64,000 nt of DNA, taken from positions 24,883,016 through 24,947,015 of the forward strand of contig AP025067.1 in NCBI GenBank assembly GCA_036186865.1, given 5' to 3'. Shown here in pieces: positions 11,991 to 22,199 of the stretch; the stretch's first letter is position 1, and each line of letters starts with the position of its first letter. The notes under the pieces are model-generated. The model was not told the origin of the DNA and did not search any database. It saw nothing but the letters and a program-made list of their open reading frames with translations. The DNA comes from Eustoma russellianum (lineage: Eukaryota > Streptophyta > Magnoliopsida > Gentianales > Gentianaceae). The position numbers were made by a program, and so were the translations under genes.

Positions 11991-12405
11991 TCCAATTAGA
12001 CGTTTCACACTGGCATATATGGGTTTTACATAAACACAATATTGAACACAAGAAGCCAACTTAGGCATCGCCGCTTCTGATATGCTGGTCCAACAAAATT
12101 GTTAAAGCACTTGTAAGCTTAGAGAAGGTTCGAGTGCTGGTGGCACTCTGCCTCATTTGTTTGATGAGTTGTGTTATTTTACGGGAACAGATCCGATCCT
12201 GGTCCATATATTTGAACACACTTCCATGTGTAGTGTATAGACCCACACACCCAAAGTACATATCTAAGAACGTGTTTTTATAAGCTATTTTTACATTAGA
12301 AAACGAAATACGTGGTATGTGTGGATGGTATATATATATATGTATATCCAAATGTATAATTCTATAAGGTGTTTTTATACCATGAAGAAGAAGTATGTAG
12401 TGTGT
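11991..12405. other. unassigned spacer
   Basis: Sequence between the TRIM-like element and SINE-like copy 3. It contains a short TATATATATATG run near 12330. No coding or structural signal recognised. Confidence 0.5.
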
Positions 12406-12419
12406 ACAACTCTCACATT

Positions 12420-12675
12420 CAACAACAACATTGCCCGTTGCTTTAGAAACTCCTGCATATGGCAGGGTCGGATGTACGCAACCGTACCCATGTGTTAGAA
12501 ACAAACAGAGTTTGTTTTCCGATGACCCATAATGAAATTTGATTCAAGCTGTGTCGATCAACTGCTACTTCACAATATAAGAAACACAACAAATTTAGTG
12601 AGCCATTTTGCTTTATTCTATCATATTCCAAAAACAAAGAAAAATGTATAATTAACTCAATTGGAAATGGAAATA
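12420..12675 (-). mobile_element. SINE-like repeat, copy 3, full length 256 bp
   Basis: Reverse-orientation full-length copy, also exactly 256 bp between perfect 14-bp duplications ACAACTCTCACATT at 12406-12419 and 12676-12689. Read on the minus strand it runs from TTATTTCCATTTCCAATTG through GAATAAAGCAAAATGGCTC and GCGTACATCCGACC to a TTG-repeat end. Agreement in length and ends with copy 2 defines the family. Confidence 0.8.
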
Positions 12676-12689
12676 ACAACTCTCACATT

Positions 12690-13499
12690 ATACATCCATA
12701 TACGTGTATTCATAAGATTTTTTACACGATGAGAAAGTCTAGGATGACGGGACTAGGAGGATCTCTGCCTGTTATTTTAGTTCCTTCAATTCCAAGACTC
12801 CTACTATTAATCTAACTTATTAAGTTTATAATGGTTAGCAAAAAAAAAAAAAACCTTTAAATCTATGTGTTGAGCAGTATTTATGTGACTCCTCTCCAAT
12901 TTGGAAAAAAATAAACCTTTGTAACAAAGTTAAAAGATAAAAGAATAAAGAGATGAACACAATGCAAAACTGAAAATATGAAAACAAAGAGGTAAAGTCT
13001 CCTTTTTTTTTTTTTTTTTGTTTTACCAAATCCAAAACACATTTGATAGAAGAAGACGATGGATGTGATTAAAAGCGAAATATATCGTGAGTTGTACCCC
13101 AACACCACACATTCTAATGTGTGATTTTAATTAAAAACATATTGTTTTACATTAACAAGGTTTATTAGAGAGATATATAGAGACGGTCTCATCTGGTCTG
13201 ATTATTTAGGAAAATCTTATAAAAAGGGAATAAATACAATTTTCTAAATCTTCTTACTTTAGTCATTTATGATATTGCAAGTAATCATCCTTGTGATAAA
13301 ATAAATATTACCCTCTCCCTATATAGAGACAACAGTTTTTGGGCGGTCCAAGATAATCTATTTTATTTCCAACGGCAACTAAAAAGATTGTTTGGGATCA
13401 AATCCTCTACAAAGATCTAGTAGAACAACTTGGTCCACCAATAAACAAAAGGCATGTCACTCCCTAATCTTTAGAGCAAAAGTTTATTTTCTAATCCTA
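12690..13499. other. unassigned AT-rich spacer with poly(A)/poly(T) runs
   Basis: Contains an A-run at 12840-12853 and a T-run at 13002-13019. Open frames here are homopolymer translations, not genes. No repeat family recognised. Confidence 0.5.
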
Positions 13500-13714
13500 A
13501 AGACCTCCGCCGCCCACTCTTACGCCCACTTTTAAGTAGCATTGTGAAGGATACAAATCAATAGTCACAAGGTTTCTTAGGTTGGATGAGTAACTAAGCC
13601 ACACATAAGCTATCCCTCTACAAAACCAGGCCGAAGCAGTGCGTGTGTCTGGAAACGAACTCTTGATTTTTTGGACCAAATCTCAATTCGAGTACCAACT
13701 GACCGAGCACTCCC
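13500..13714 (-). mobile_element. tRNA-derived SINE, copy A
   Basis: On the minus strand, starting at 13714, the sequence reads as a tRNA-like head: GGGAGTGCTCGGTCAGTTGG (A-box-like GGTCAGTTGG), then AGAGTTCGTTTCC (B-box-like). A body follows that shares CATCCAACCTAAGAAACC and TTGATTTGTATCCTTCACAATG with the copy at 59.1-59.4 kb. The 3' end is approximate. It abuts the LINE remnant that starts at about 13715. Confidence 0.6.
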
Positions 13715-13954
13715 TCTTAATCCTAGTTTGGCAATTGATGCATTTTTGGGTACCAACGGACTGTACTATGCAGACCTGGGGCTTTCTTTGCCGCGTCGTT
13801 GTTCTTGTTGTGCACGAGTTGAGACGATTGAGCATGTGTTTGTTACGGGACAAGTGGTGTGGACAGTACGGCGCCATTTCATGCGGGCTTTTGGGATCTC
13901 ATTTATTCAGGCTACAATAATTCTCCAATTGCTTCAATGCCGGGACTTATGGGA
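13715..13954 (+). pseudogene. LINE zf-RVT (reverse-transcriptase zinc-binding) fragment
   Basis: Frame beginning LAIDAFLGTNGLYYADLGL contains the spaced CSCC...ETIEHVF pattern (C-x2-C, then E-x3-H-x-F) typical of the zf-RVT domain after plant LINE reverse transcriptases. It breaks off at the hAT MITE insertion. The continuation after the two small elements (14836-15067) includes NRSRHDGVSMEAGQM and KLKQWKEMLMWLEDG in a frame with an upstream stop. Confidence 0.65.
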
Positions 13955-14654
13955 TAGGGTTGTCAAACAGGTCGTGTATCGTGTTTCGTGTTTCGTGTTT
14001 TTCGGGTTTCGTGTATCAAAATGCCATACCCATACCTTACCCGTTTGCTTCGCGTGTATGGATGTAGATACCCAAACCCGTACATGTCAGGTTTCGTGTC
14101 GTGTATCAGGTATACACACGAACTTGACAAGTTCAAATATTTCAAGTCATGTACATGTCATTTCATGTACTTTTCAGGTATTTTCAGGTTTCGTTTATTT
14201 TGTTCAGGTTTCATGTACTTAAACGACTATTGATACAATGTATGAAACAACAATAAGTACACAACCAAATGTTAAATATTAAAATGAGTGAGGTCTTCTA
14301 AACTCAAACGACTTAACTCTGCAATAATAGATTAAAGAAATGGGATTTGGGAATGGAGGAAGGAGGAATCGAACAGGATTTACTTAGTAGCACGGTAGTC
14401 TTTTTTTTTTTGAAAAATTTTATTTTTTATTTTATTAATTATAAATTTTATTTAGAATACATTTTTTAATTTCGTGTATAAACGTGTATAAACGGGTACC
14501 TGCGGGTATACCCAGACACGACCCGCCATTGGCGGGTATCTTTCAGGTCTTACCCGATTTGTACACGAAACCCGCCAAGGTCATATCCATACCCGCAAAA
14601 ATTCGTGTCAGGTTCGGGTCGTGTTTCGTGTCGTGTCTGAAATTGACACCCCTA
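13955..14654. mobile_element. hAT-type MITE, 700 bp
   Basis: Bounded by a perfect 8-bp duplication TTATGGGA (13947-13954 and 14655-14662), the hAT target-site size. Inverted ends TAGGGTTGTCAA and (reverse strand) TAGGGGTGTCAA match at 11 of 12 positions. Subterminal zones are full of short direct and inverted motifs (CGTGTTTCGTGT, ACCCGTACAT, GGGTATACCC), as in hAT subterminal transposase-binding regions. The middle (14240-14480) is AT-rich. Open frames across it are read-through of repeats; no transposase remnant is seen, so it is non-autonomous. It sits inside the LINE. Confidence 0.85.
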
Positions 14655-14667
14655 TTATGGGACATGA

Positions 14668-14835
14668 GATCACTTCACCCACTTTCCTCCTATCACGCAT
14701 CACAGCGCAACACGTGGCAGCAGGAGTGGGTGGTGAGGCTAGATGAGGGTGACCTGCATCTAACCTCACCACTCACCCCTGCTGTCACGTGTCGTGCGGT
14801 GACGCATGAGATGAAGAATTTGGGGTGAAGGGATC
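14668..14835. repeat. foldback (large inverted repeat) element
   Basis: About 168 bp with arms of about 70 bp that pair with each other. The left arm begins GATCACTTCACCCAC and holds CACGTGGCAGCAGGAGTGGG; the right arm holds the complement of that segment with substitutions and ends GGGGTGAAGGGATC. GC content is much higher than the surroundings. I could not find a convincing TSD, so the superfamily is open (Mutator- or Harbinger-like MITE, or simple foldback). It lies six bases after the hAT MITE TSD. Confidence 0.65.
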
Positions 14836-15067
14836 CTAACCCGGGCTATGGGGCAACTATTGTGAGTCTGGTCACAATCTGCTGGTAGACCCGTTGGCAG
14901 TTATTTATCACTTCTGTATGGCGTGAAATCGATCGAGGCATGATGGAGTGTCTATGGAGGCAGGTCAGATGATTTTTCAAGTCGAGCAATTTATCCTACA
15001 GTTGCATGAAGCTCGTTTGGTCAAGCTTAAACAGTGGAAGGAGATGTTGATGTGGCTAGAGGATGGG

Positions 15068-15322
15068 TGTAAAGAAATATTTTAGCAATCGAAATCTGTC
15101 CAAATTTTTATATACGGAAAGATATCTTCACAAATCTTTATACAAGGTAAGATAATCACAAAAGTCTGAAGACATATCGTTTAATGCGTCACTGCGGTTC
15201 TGGTCAGCCGACTGCAACTCAGCTCAGATCAATCCTGTTCAACATACAGCAGCGCAAATCAGTTTAGGTCTGGTATGAGCTTGGTCAGCTCAGTTTGGCA
15301 GCACATCGGTTATTCCTTAGCA
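15068..15322 (-). repeat. Copia 1, 3' LTR (255 bp)
   Basis: Shares AAAGAAATATTTTAGCAATC, TATCTTCACAAATCTTTATA and the CAGCTCAG-rich segment with the other LTR. It is 108 bp shorter: the TTCCATTCATCAATG...CTAATTACAAAAT stretch of the 5' LTR is missing, as is a smaller piece near the other end. Confidence 0.85.
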
Positions 15323-15506
15323 CCCCCTCCTCAAGTTGGCGTGTATAAATCCTAAACGCCCAACTTGGAGAGGAGAAAGCGAAAGTCGCGATTACTTAGA
15401 GACTTGGTGAGGAGATCAGCAAGTTGGTGAGTAGTGGAAACATGGAGGGGGGATGAGGCCGTCAGTAATGGCATCCCGCAAAAAAATGGCAATCTACTTC
15501 AATATG

Positions 15507-18500
15507 CTAAGTACACTCGTGAGAAACCTGATTCTGAGCCAAACGGAGAGCAGATTGACTGTCCGTGTAGACCGGAACCACGTGATCATGAGGAATGCCC
15601 AGAAATCGAAGAAGGCCGAGGAGCCACTTGAGTTCAAAAGTGGTATAAACCATGGCCCGATATTCAAACTCAGCAGAGGAACGAGATACAATGATTTGTT
15701 TCTTGGTCTTCCACGAAATGGGAGCTGGGCCAATTTTAATGAAATAAGCCGTCAGTGATCGACGTGTAAGAGGACAACTGACCCAGTTGGAATCACAGTA
15801 AACGGTAAGGTGGTAATCACTAGAAGAGGGAAAAAAGTCCTTGACTAGGGCTATCCTTGAGATAGCGAAACACCTCGAGGGAAACATGCTAATGATCAAT
15901 CCGAGGTGATTGCATAAATTGGGCGAGAGTGTGCACCACATAAGACAACTCCGGACGCATGACAGAGAGGTAGACCAATTGCCCAACTAGCCAGCGATAC
16001 TGAAATGGATCAGCCAAGAAAGAACTGGCCGAGTGATGTAGGCGATGTTGTTGTTCGAGAGGTATAGACGAAGGCTTGGAGCCGAGCATACCACAATCTG
16101 AGATACTATCTAGAGTGTATTTACTCTGAGAGACGAAGATATACGTGGGACGATGAGCATCTTCTAAGCCGGAAAAATATTTTAGAGTGCTGAGATCTTT
16201 CATATGAATTTGGTGACTGAGATAGGTTTTCTGACGATCAATAGCCATAGGCTGATTTCCCACAATGATCAAATCTTCGACATAGACCAAGAGATAGATG
16301 CAAGTACTATCCCGATTGTAGTGAAATAATGAATAATCCAAATAAGACTGAACACAGCCATAATGTCGGAGGGCAGCAGAGAACTTGGCAACCCAACACC
16401 GAGGTGCCTGCTTGAGGCCATATAGTGATTTACGGAGGCGACATACCAGAGTGGAGGATGACGAGTGAAAGCCAGGAGGAAGTTTAATGTAAACTTCTTC
16501 AACAAGATCGCCATGGAAGAAAGCATTTCGAACGTCTATTTGACACATAATAAGGTTGCGGGCAACAACAATGGCAAGAAGAACACGTACCATAATCATT
16601 TTTGCTGTCGGGGCAAATGTTCCGGTGTAGTCAAGGCCTTCAACCTGGAGATTGCCATGAACAACAAGACGGGCCTTGTAATGTTCGACAGTGTCATCAG
16701 AGTTATATCTATTTTATAAATCTATTTGCAGCCAATGGCATGTTTACCGGCGGCAATCCTCAAGTGTCCATGTGTGATTATCTTCCAGTGCTTGAATTTC
16801 TTCCTGCATGGCCACCCGCCAACGAGGATCATGGACCGCTTGGGAGTAAGAATGCGGTTCTACAGATAAAGTTGAGTGGAGCGAGAAAGACCCAATACAC
16901 CGAAGAAAATTTCGAAGAGCTAAGATAGTTGTAAATAGAGTAAGGAGTACCTGAGGAGTTGGACAGAGCAGGAGAAGAGGCCGAGGGGCTATGCTGTGCG
17001 ACGTTCATATCATAGTCGCAAAACTAACGCGGCGTTTTCTTCACACAGTGACCACGACCAAGGGGCAATGAGATGAGCAACAGCTCGGTCGAGGGCTGAG
17101 GTGGATCCGAGGGCAGGTCAGCTGGGGCTTGGGGTGGTATCGTGGTCAGCTCGGTCGTGGACGGAGATGAAGTTGAGCTCAGCTAGGCTGAGGGTAGAGA
17201 TGGAGGCAAGGAAGGAAGGTCAGTCGAGGTATCCGAGGGGGAGAGAGGAAGCCTCATCAGGTTCGGGTGTATGGGCAGCGGGAGAAGGGTTGGAAGACGG
17301 CAATGTAGAGGTGGCAAAAGGATAGTTATTTTCAAGGCTTTGGAATTTATCACCGTGGTGTTGATCATTGTGAGCATAACAAAGGCTGTCGAAGACACAA
17401 AGATGCACATAGTTAGGAGATTTGTCAAAAAGGATCTCGTAAGGTGTTTTGCCATCAAGTAAGAGTGTTGGGGTATGATTAATGAGACAGACCGCGGTGG
17501 TAACACGTTCAACACAAAAGTAGACAGGTAGGCTGGCTTGGAAACGTAGCGCACGAGCAATGTTGAGAATATGACGATGTTTGCACTCTACTTAGCCGTT
17601 TTGTTGAGGGTATGCCATATAGAAGTTTGATGCAAAACATGAGCGAAAGGGAGAGAATTCAGAGCCATTGTCACTTCAAAAGGTTTTGATAGTTTTATTG
17701 AATTGTGTACGAATCATAGCGAAAAGATTGTGCATGACCGGCGACATTCTATCTTTGGTTTTAAGTAAATAGGCTCATACTGCCCGTGGTCGATCATTTA
17801 CTAAAGTTAGGAAATAGGAAGCCCCACAAGATGTTTTCTCATGATATGGTCCCCATAAGTCATAATAAATTAAATCAAAACAAGAGTCGGCTATTGCATT
17901 GCTCAAATCAAAGGGCCTTTTAGCTTATTTAGCCTGGAAACATGCATCACAAGCAATATCATAATCTACAAATAACGAAGAAACAATATTACACAGCAGC
18001 CGCAACACATTAAGAGAAGGATGGCCGAGCCGATTATGCCAGGTCATTGCATCTGGTGCAACTTCAAGAGCATAGGTTTGAACTGGTGTTGTGGTGCGCA
18101 GTATGTATAGCCCATCGGTCTTCTCACCCACTCCAATCCTCATCCTAGTATTCCGGTCCTGTATCACACAACTATCATTAGTAAACACAACAGTGCGTGC
18201 ACCATCACTCAACAATTGAGAAATTGACAATGGATTGCAATTCAAATGAGACACAAACAACACTTTGTCAAGGGCAAGACTCAGCATTGAGACGGATTGC
18301 CCCTTGTTGGAACGCGTCCGTTTAGTTCTGTTAGGCATTCGCACGGTACATGGTTGCGTAAACACATAGTTGTGGGGAAGGTTCAAATTATCCGTCATGT
18401 GATGTGACACTCCTGAATCGACGATCCAACAAGAGTCAGAACACTTACCACTCAGGTGCTCATTGGACGAGTGTTTTCAAGCGTTAAGGGCTTGAAGCAC

Positions 18501-19500
18501 AACACCTAGGTCTGTCTCAGTCAGCTCAGCAAGGGCGTCGTTGACCGAGTTCGAAAGGGGACTCAGAAGATTCGATGTGGCCATCGTCAGATGAGCAACA
18601 ACAGCTACTGGTTTTGGCCGAGAAGACATCCTGGGGTCGGCCCCTTGGGCCGAGCAAACCCTTTGGGGGTAGTCACCTCACCAGTCAGGATAACCTACAA
18701 GTTGGAAGCAACCACTTATCTCGTGCCCTTTGCGTTGGCAGTGAGTGCAAATGACATCGGGCTTTGACAGGCGGGTGACTGCCTTTGTCTTGATCACAAC
18801 AAATGTCGTATGCTCAGTCGGCGTCTCCAGCATCGTCACTCGGCCGAGACTCTCCTCTTGAACCACCATGTGATCCGCACAGTCCAAGGATGGAAGAGAC
18901 TCTTTATTAAGAATAGTCGAGCGCACCACACGATATGCCTCGTCTAATCTCATAAAAAATGATGGAGTTGGTCCACTTTCTTGCGCTGGGCAATGAGTTT
19001 GCGCAGATCACAGCTGCAGCGAACACGAGTGCACATAGGAAGAGCATCATAGTCCTTGAGTTCGTCCCATAGTTTCTTTAATTTTCCATAGTAAACTATA
19101 ATAGAGTCACTGTTTTGTTTACAACTCGCGAGCGCTTGCTTCAATTATTTCACTCGGGGGTCGTTCATCACAGCAAATCGTTGCTTGATCTCATCTCACA
19201 ATTCCTTAGCTTACTCCGCATAAGAAATCGTGGATCGTAAGCTTGGTTTGATAGTGTTGAGAATTCAAGCCACGATCATAGAGTTTACCGGTTTCCAATC
19301 GGTCGAAGCAGGGGAGTCAGCATCCGGTTGAATGATACTGCCATCCAGAAATCTGAATTTTCCTCGAGCAAGAAGGGATCCTCAGTCTGTCCGAGCCCAT
19401 TCTTCATAGTTCGTTCCCGTCAGTAGTACGAGAGTGATGAGTAATCCAGGATGATCTCCAGAGTGGAGATCATAGGGTGATACGATTTTCCTTGTTTGTG
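15507..19500 (-). pseudogene. Copia 1 gag-pol remnant
   Basis: Polyprotein of a Copia element, inactivated by many stops and frameshifts. In element order: gag segment IIVYYGKLKKLWDELKDYDA (18950-19144); zinc knuckle CTHCQRKGHEISGC (18678-18953); GAG-pre-integrase with TWHNRLGHPSLNVLRLL (17925-18410); weak integrase traces (17000-17920); RT with QIDVRNAFFHGDLVEEVYIK and SLYGLKQAPRCW (15889-16599); and the RNase H end with SALRLAQNQVSHECT (15507-15986). The RT box reads YVED instead of YVDD, removing one catalytic Asp. Functions are those of retrotransposon capsid, protease, integrase and RT/RNase H; none can be made here. Confidence 0.85.
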
Positions 19501-19587
19501 AGGTTTCGGTTGCCATGGGGGTATTCGACCGATGTGTATGTGGCGGCTAGGAGGAAGGGATGGTGGAGCACAGTGGTTCTGATACCA

Positions 19588-19950
19588 TGAAAAGAAATAT
19601 TTTGGCAATCGAAATATGTGTTTCTTCCATTCATCAATGTAATTTATAACGTTACATATTCAAGATAACGTCTAAATTGTAGCTAATCTAGCTAATTACA
19701 AAATCTATCCAAATCTTTATACACTGAAAGATATCTTCACAAATCTTTATACAAGGTAAGATAATCACAAAGTCTGATGCATATCATTTAAAGTGTCACT
19801 GCGGTTTTTGTCAGCCATTGCAGCTCAGCTCAGATCAATCCTGATCAACAGACGGCAGCGCAGATCAGCCTAGGTCTGGTTTGAGCTTGGCCAGCTCAGT
19901 TCGACAGCTCTAAATTTGGTCAGCTCACTTCGGCTGCGTATTCCTCAACA
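19588..19950 (-). repeat. Copia 1, 5' LTR (363 bp)
   Basis: Reads TGTTGAGGAATACGCAGCC...GCCAAAATATTTCTTTTCA on the minus strand, with the tRNA-Met primer site directly after it. Confidence 0.88.
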
Positions 19951-20405
19951 ATGGGGTCTTCGTCTTGTTTCCCGTCCACCTATTCGACGGGCATTACTTG
20001 TTTCGTTGCAGCCCCCTGAGGTGAATCATTTAAACTGAATTTGGACTGGGCAAGCAAGCCATCTGATCGAACGGATGGAGGAGGTGGGTTACTGCGAGAT
20101 GCCAATGGTGTGGTTATTGGTTATTGCTGCGTTCTCTTTCTTATGCTTACTGTTCAGCAATAATGGCAGAGTTACAAGCATTGCGTGATGGCTTACAACT
20201 TTGTGCTAGTTTGGGTATGCAAGATGTCCTTGATGAGAGTCGCAGTGTTAGTGCAAATGCTTCGCCGCAGTGTGCTTCATAGGCAAATGTTAGATTTGTT
20301 TACACAGATCCGTCAGCTGATTCGAAGTTCCTGTGCTCGAGGTTCACACATTTATCGCGAAGCTAATCGTACGGCTGATTGGCTTGCGAATGCAGCTTGT
20401 TCTTA
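19951..20405 (+). pseudogene. LINE RNase H domain remnant
   Basis: Frames here read LNLDWASKPSDRTDGGGGLL then RDANGVVIGYC, then after frameshifts AELQALRDGLQLCASLGM and finally LVQMLRRSVL...SHIYREANRTADWLANAACS with stop at 20403-20405. This is the plant LINE RNase H (RVT_3) pattern, including the H-x3-EAN-x2-ADWLA C-terminal motif. At least two frameshifts and an in-frame TAA show decay. Confidence 0.75.
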
Positions 20406-20641
20406 ACAGCAGGTGTCTAATTTTTCTGCAGAAAATTTACTAAAACCCCTTCGGATTATAGCTAGAGAGGACGCTAGTAGTGAGGTTTCTTTATGTTTAT
20501 GATTTTTTCCATGAACCGGTTTTTGAGTTTTCTGTTTCTTGCGTGTCAAGTATTTTGATTAATTTATCTAAGTGTAACCACGATATTCATCTCCATCCTC
20601 ATAACCAGAAAAGTTTATTGTCCTCCTTTCGATTAAAAAAA

Positions 20642-21186
20642 CAGGTGAAATGTTTGTATGAAACTTTGAGTATTTGTGTATATACACTTCTAGACCCTTG
20701 ACAATTTGTTTGAGAAAAAACTAACACAATATTTTTGGGACAAAGAAATATTGCTTTAATCACCATAACATTCGTTTAGCCTAACAATGTAGTTTCATAT
20801 ACAATATGAGATAAGACCATTTGTCTAACGGAAAATGACATAATCTTATTATAAGATGTGTTGGATAATACATTAAAAGATCCCTAGTGTTATTCTGAAT
20901 GAAATACTCATTTTGTAGTGCACTACGGTTCCGTTTGTGTGTTATAGATTTTGCTGTCAACGAGCAAAATTGCTTGCATTTTCAAATTGGTGCCAATCGA
21001 AATATTGGTAACAGTTCTGCCTTCGTGGAAGATAATTACGTCTCGACCACGCTTTCAAGAACTTTCTACGAATCATTTTATCGACATCAGTAGAAGCTCC
21101 TGACAGATTCAACAATTTTAACCTATTCTTGTAGCATGGTTATCCTGGACAAACAGAAACATTATATTGGGTGAATTGCATAGAAA
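20642..21186. other. unassigned spacer between LINE tail and Gypsy LTR
   Basis: AT-rich sequence without recognisable coding or repeat content. It may be the old host background before the insertions. Confidence 0.45.
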
Positions 21187-21191
21187 TAAGA

Positions 21192-22039
21192 TGATGAGAA
21201 CAAAACTATCATCTATAATAACGACAAGTGTTGTTATTTTTTTGCTTGTCAGAGTCAACGTTTTGACCTTATAAAGGCACAAAACGCCTTAAGTTCACTC
21301 CAGATGTGGGGTTCCAAAAGCAAAAAAGTCGGCGCGACTCAGGGGATGTGGATCCTTCCTCGACGTCGGCTCAGACCTTGGGTCCCATCCGTGTCACCCA
21401 CTCAGGCAGGGCAAAGAGGGTCAACTCGGCCCCACCAAGCAAAGACCTGGCATGTGCCGCCTTTCTCTTCGATTCAGCTTAGTCTCAACTGCCACCTCGG
21501 CACAGGTGCGCACCTCAGCCACTCACCGCAGGTCGGTCATGGACCGATGCCTCAACTTTACTGTTCAGCCACACTTCCAGGTTCTGTGGCGTTTCTGCCT
21601 AGGTTGGCAAACCAGGTACCTGTCAGCGAGTAATTTAGCCATGCAAAGTGACACATGACGCCTTCTTACGATCGTGCAAAAGCAGCTCATCAGCAGTACA
21701 TGGCACATGACTTTTCCCATAGCTCCTCAACATGCATTGGCTGCTAGAATATATAGAAGTGCAGAAAACGTCCACGGAAGACCATATTCAATCCATTGAG
21801 CAAGGAATCTCAGTCACAGCAAAAAAAATAAGACATGTCTCTCTAATATTCCAGCATGTAAACATGCTGAAACCCATAATTAACTTGAGCGTTAGAGGGT
21901 TTTTCCTGACGCAATAGCTCCGAGACCTCTAGCGTTGTTCAACTTGTGCAGATTTCTGAGAATGTTAGTTCTGTCAACAAACTACAAATATACAAGACTT
22001 TGATGATGTTTTTTTCCTTTTTGGATTATCTCTGATCCA
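21192..22039 (+). repeat. Gypsy (Tat-like) 5' LTR
   Basis: Starts TGATGAGAACAAAAC and aligns throughout with the copy at 36.5-37.5 kb (shared: AGTCAACGTT, GGCACATG, CTCAACATGCATTGGCT, AATATATAGAAGTGC, GAGGGTTTTTCC, CTCTGAT). It contains a TATA-like TATAAAGGCAC and a GC-rich centre. The 3' border is approximate. Confidence 0.75.
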
Positions 22040-22199
22040 GGCGAAGATCCCAGTTCTTCATGTGACGCTAGAAGAGGGCCAACCAGGACTTAGTTCACGC
22101 CTTTCTTTGTTACAGTTTACATAACACGCTGTGAAAATTGGTAAAAATACAGAATAAGAAGATGAAAAATCTTCTCACTGTCAGAAGCAGATAGGTTAT

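Larger units (their letters stand above)
15068..19950 (-). mobile_element. Ty1/Copia retrotransposon 1, complete but degenerate
   Basis: Element bounded by TSD ATGGG (15063-15067 and 19951-19955). The 5' LTR is on the right (19588-19950) with TG...CA ends. The primer site TGGTATCAGAACCAC (complement of 19573-19587) is adjacent to it. The 3' LTR is on the left (15068-15322) and is preceded in element sense by the polypurine tract GAGGAGGGGG (complement of 15323-15332). Domains in Copia order on the minus strand are gag, zinc knuckle, GAG-pre-integrase, integrase traces, RT and RNase H. It lies within the LINE. Confidence 0.9.
13715..20641 (+). mobile_element. LINE (L1-type non-LTR retrotransposon) remnant, 3' part, split by nested insertions
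   Basis: Three separated pieces read as one LINE ORF2 C-terminus: 13715-13954, 14836-15067 and 19951-20405. The first and second pieces are separated by the hAT MITE and a foldback, the second and third by a Copia element. Removing the Copia element and one TSD copy restores the local sequence (...CTAGAGGATGGGGTCTTCG...). An A-rich end (ATTAAAAAAAC, about 20632-20642) may be the LINE tail. Reverse transcriptase and endonuclease are not present here. Several frameshifts and stops show it is dead. Confidence 0.7.

Noticed and set aside
12881..13108. Short hydrophobic Phe/Leu-rich ORFs with a Lys run
   Set aside because: Translation of poly(A)/poly(T) runs, not a membrane protein.
13963..14233. 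Cys/Tyr-rich ORFs in both directions
   Set aside because: Read through the repeated subterminal motifs of the hAT MITE.
17101..17325. Plus-strand ORF in Copia 1
   Set aside because: Opposite strand of the degenerate integrase/linker region; no independent support.
20480..20701. 73-codon ORF after the LINE
   Set aside because: Lies in the presumed LINE 3' untranslated region; no domain.
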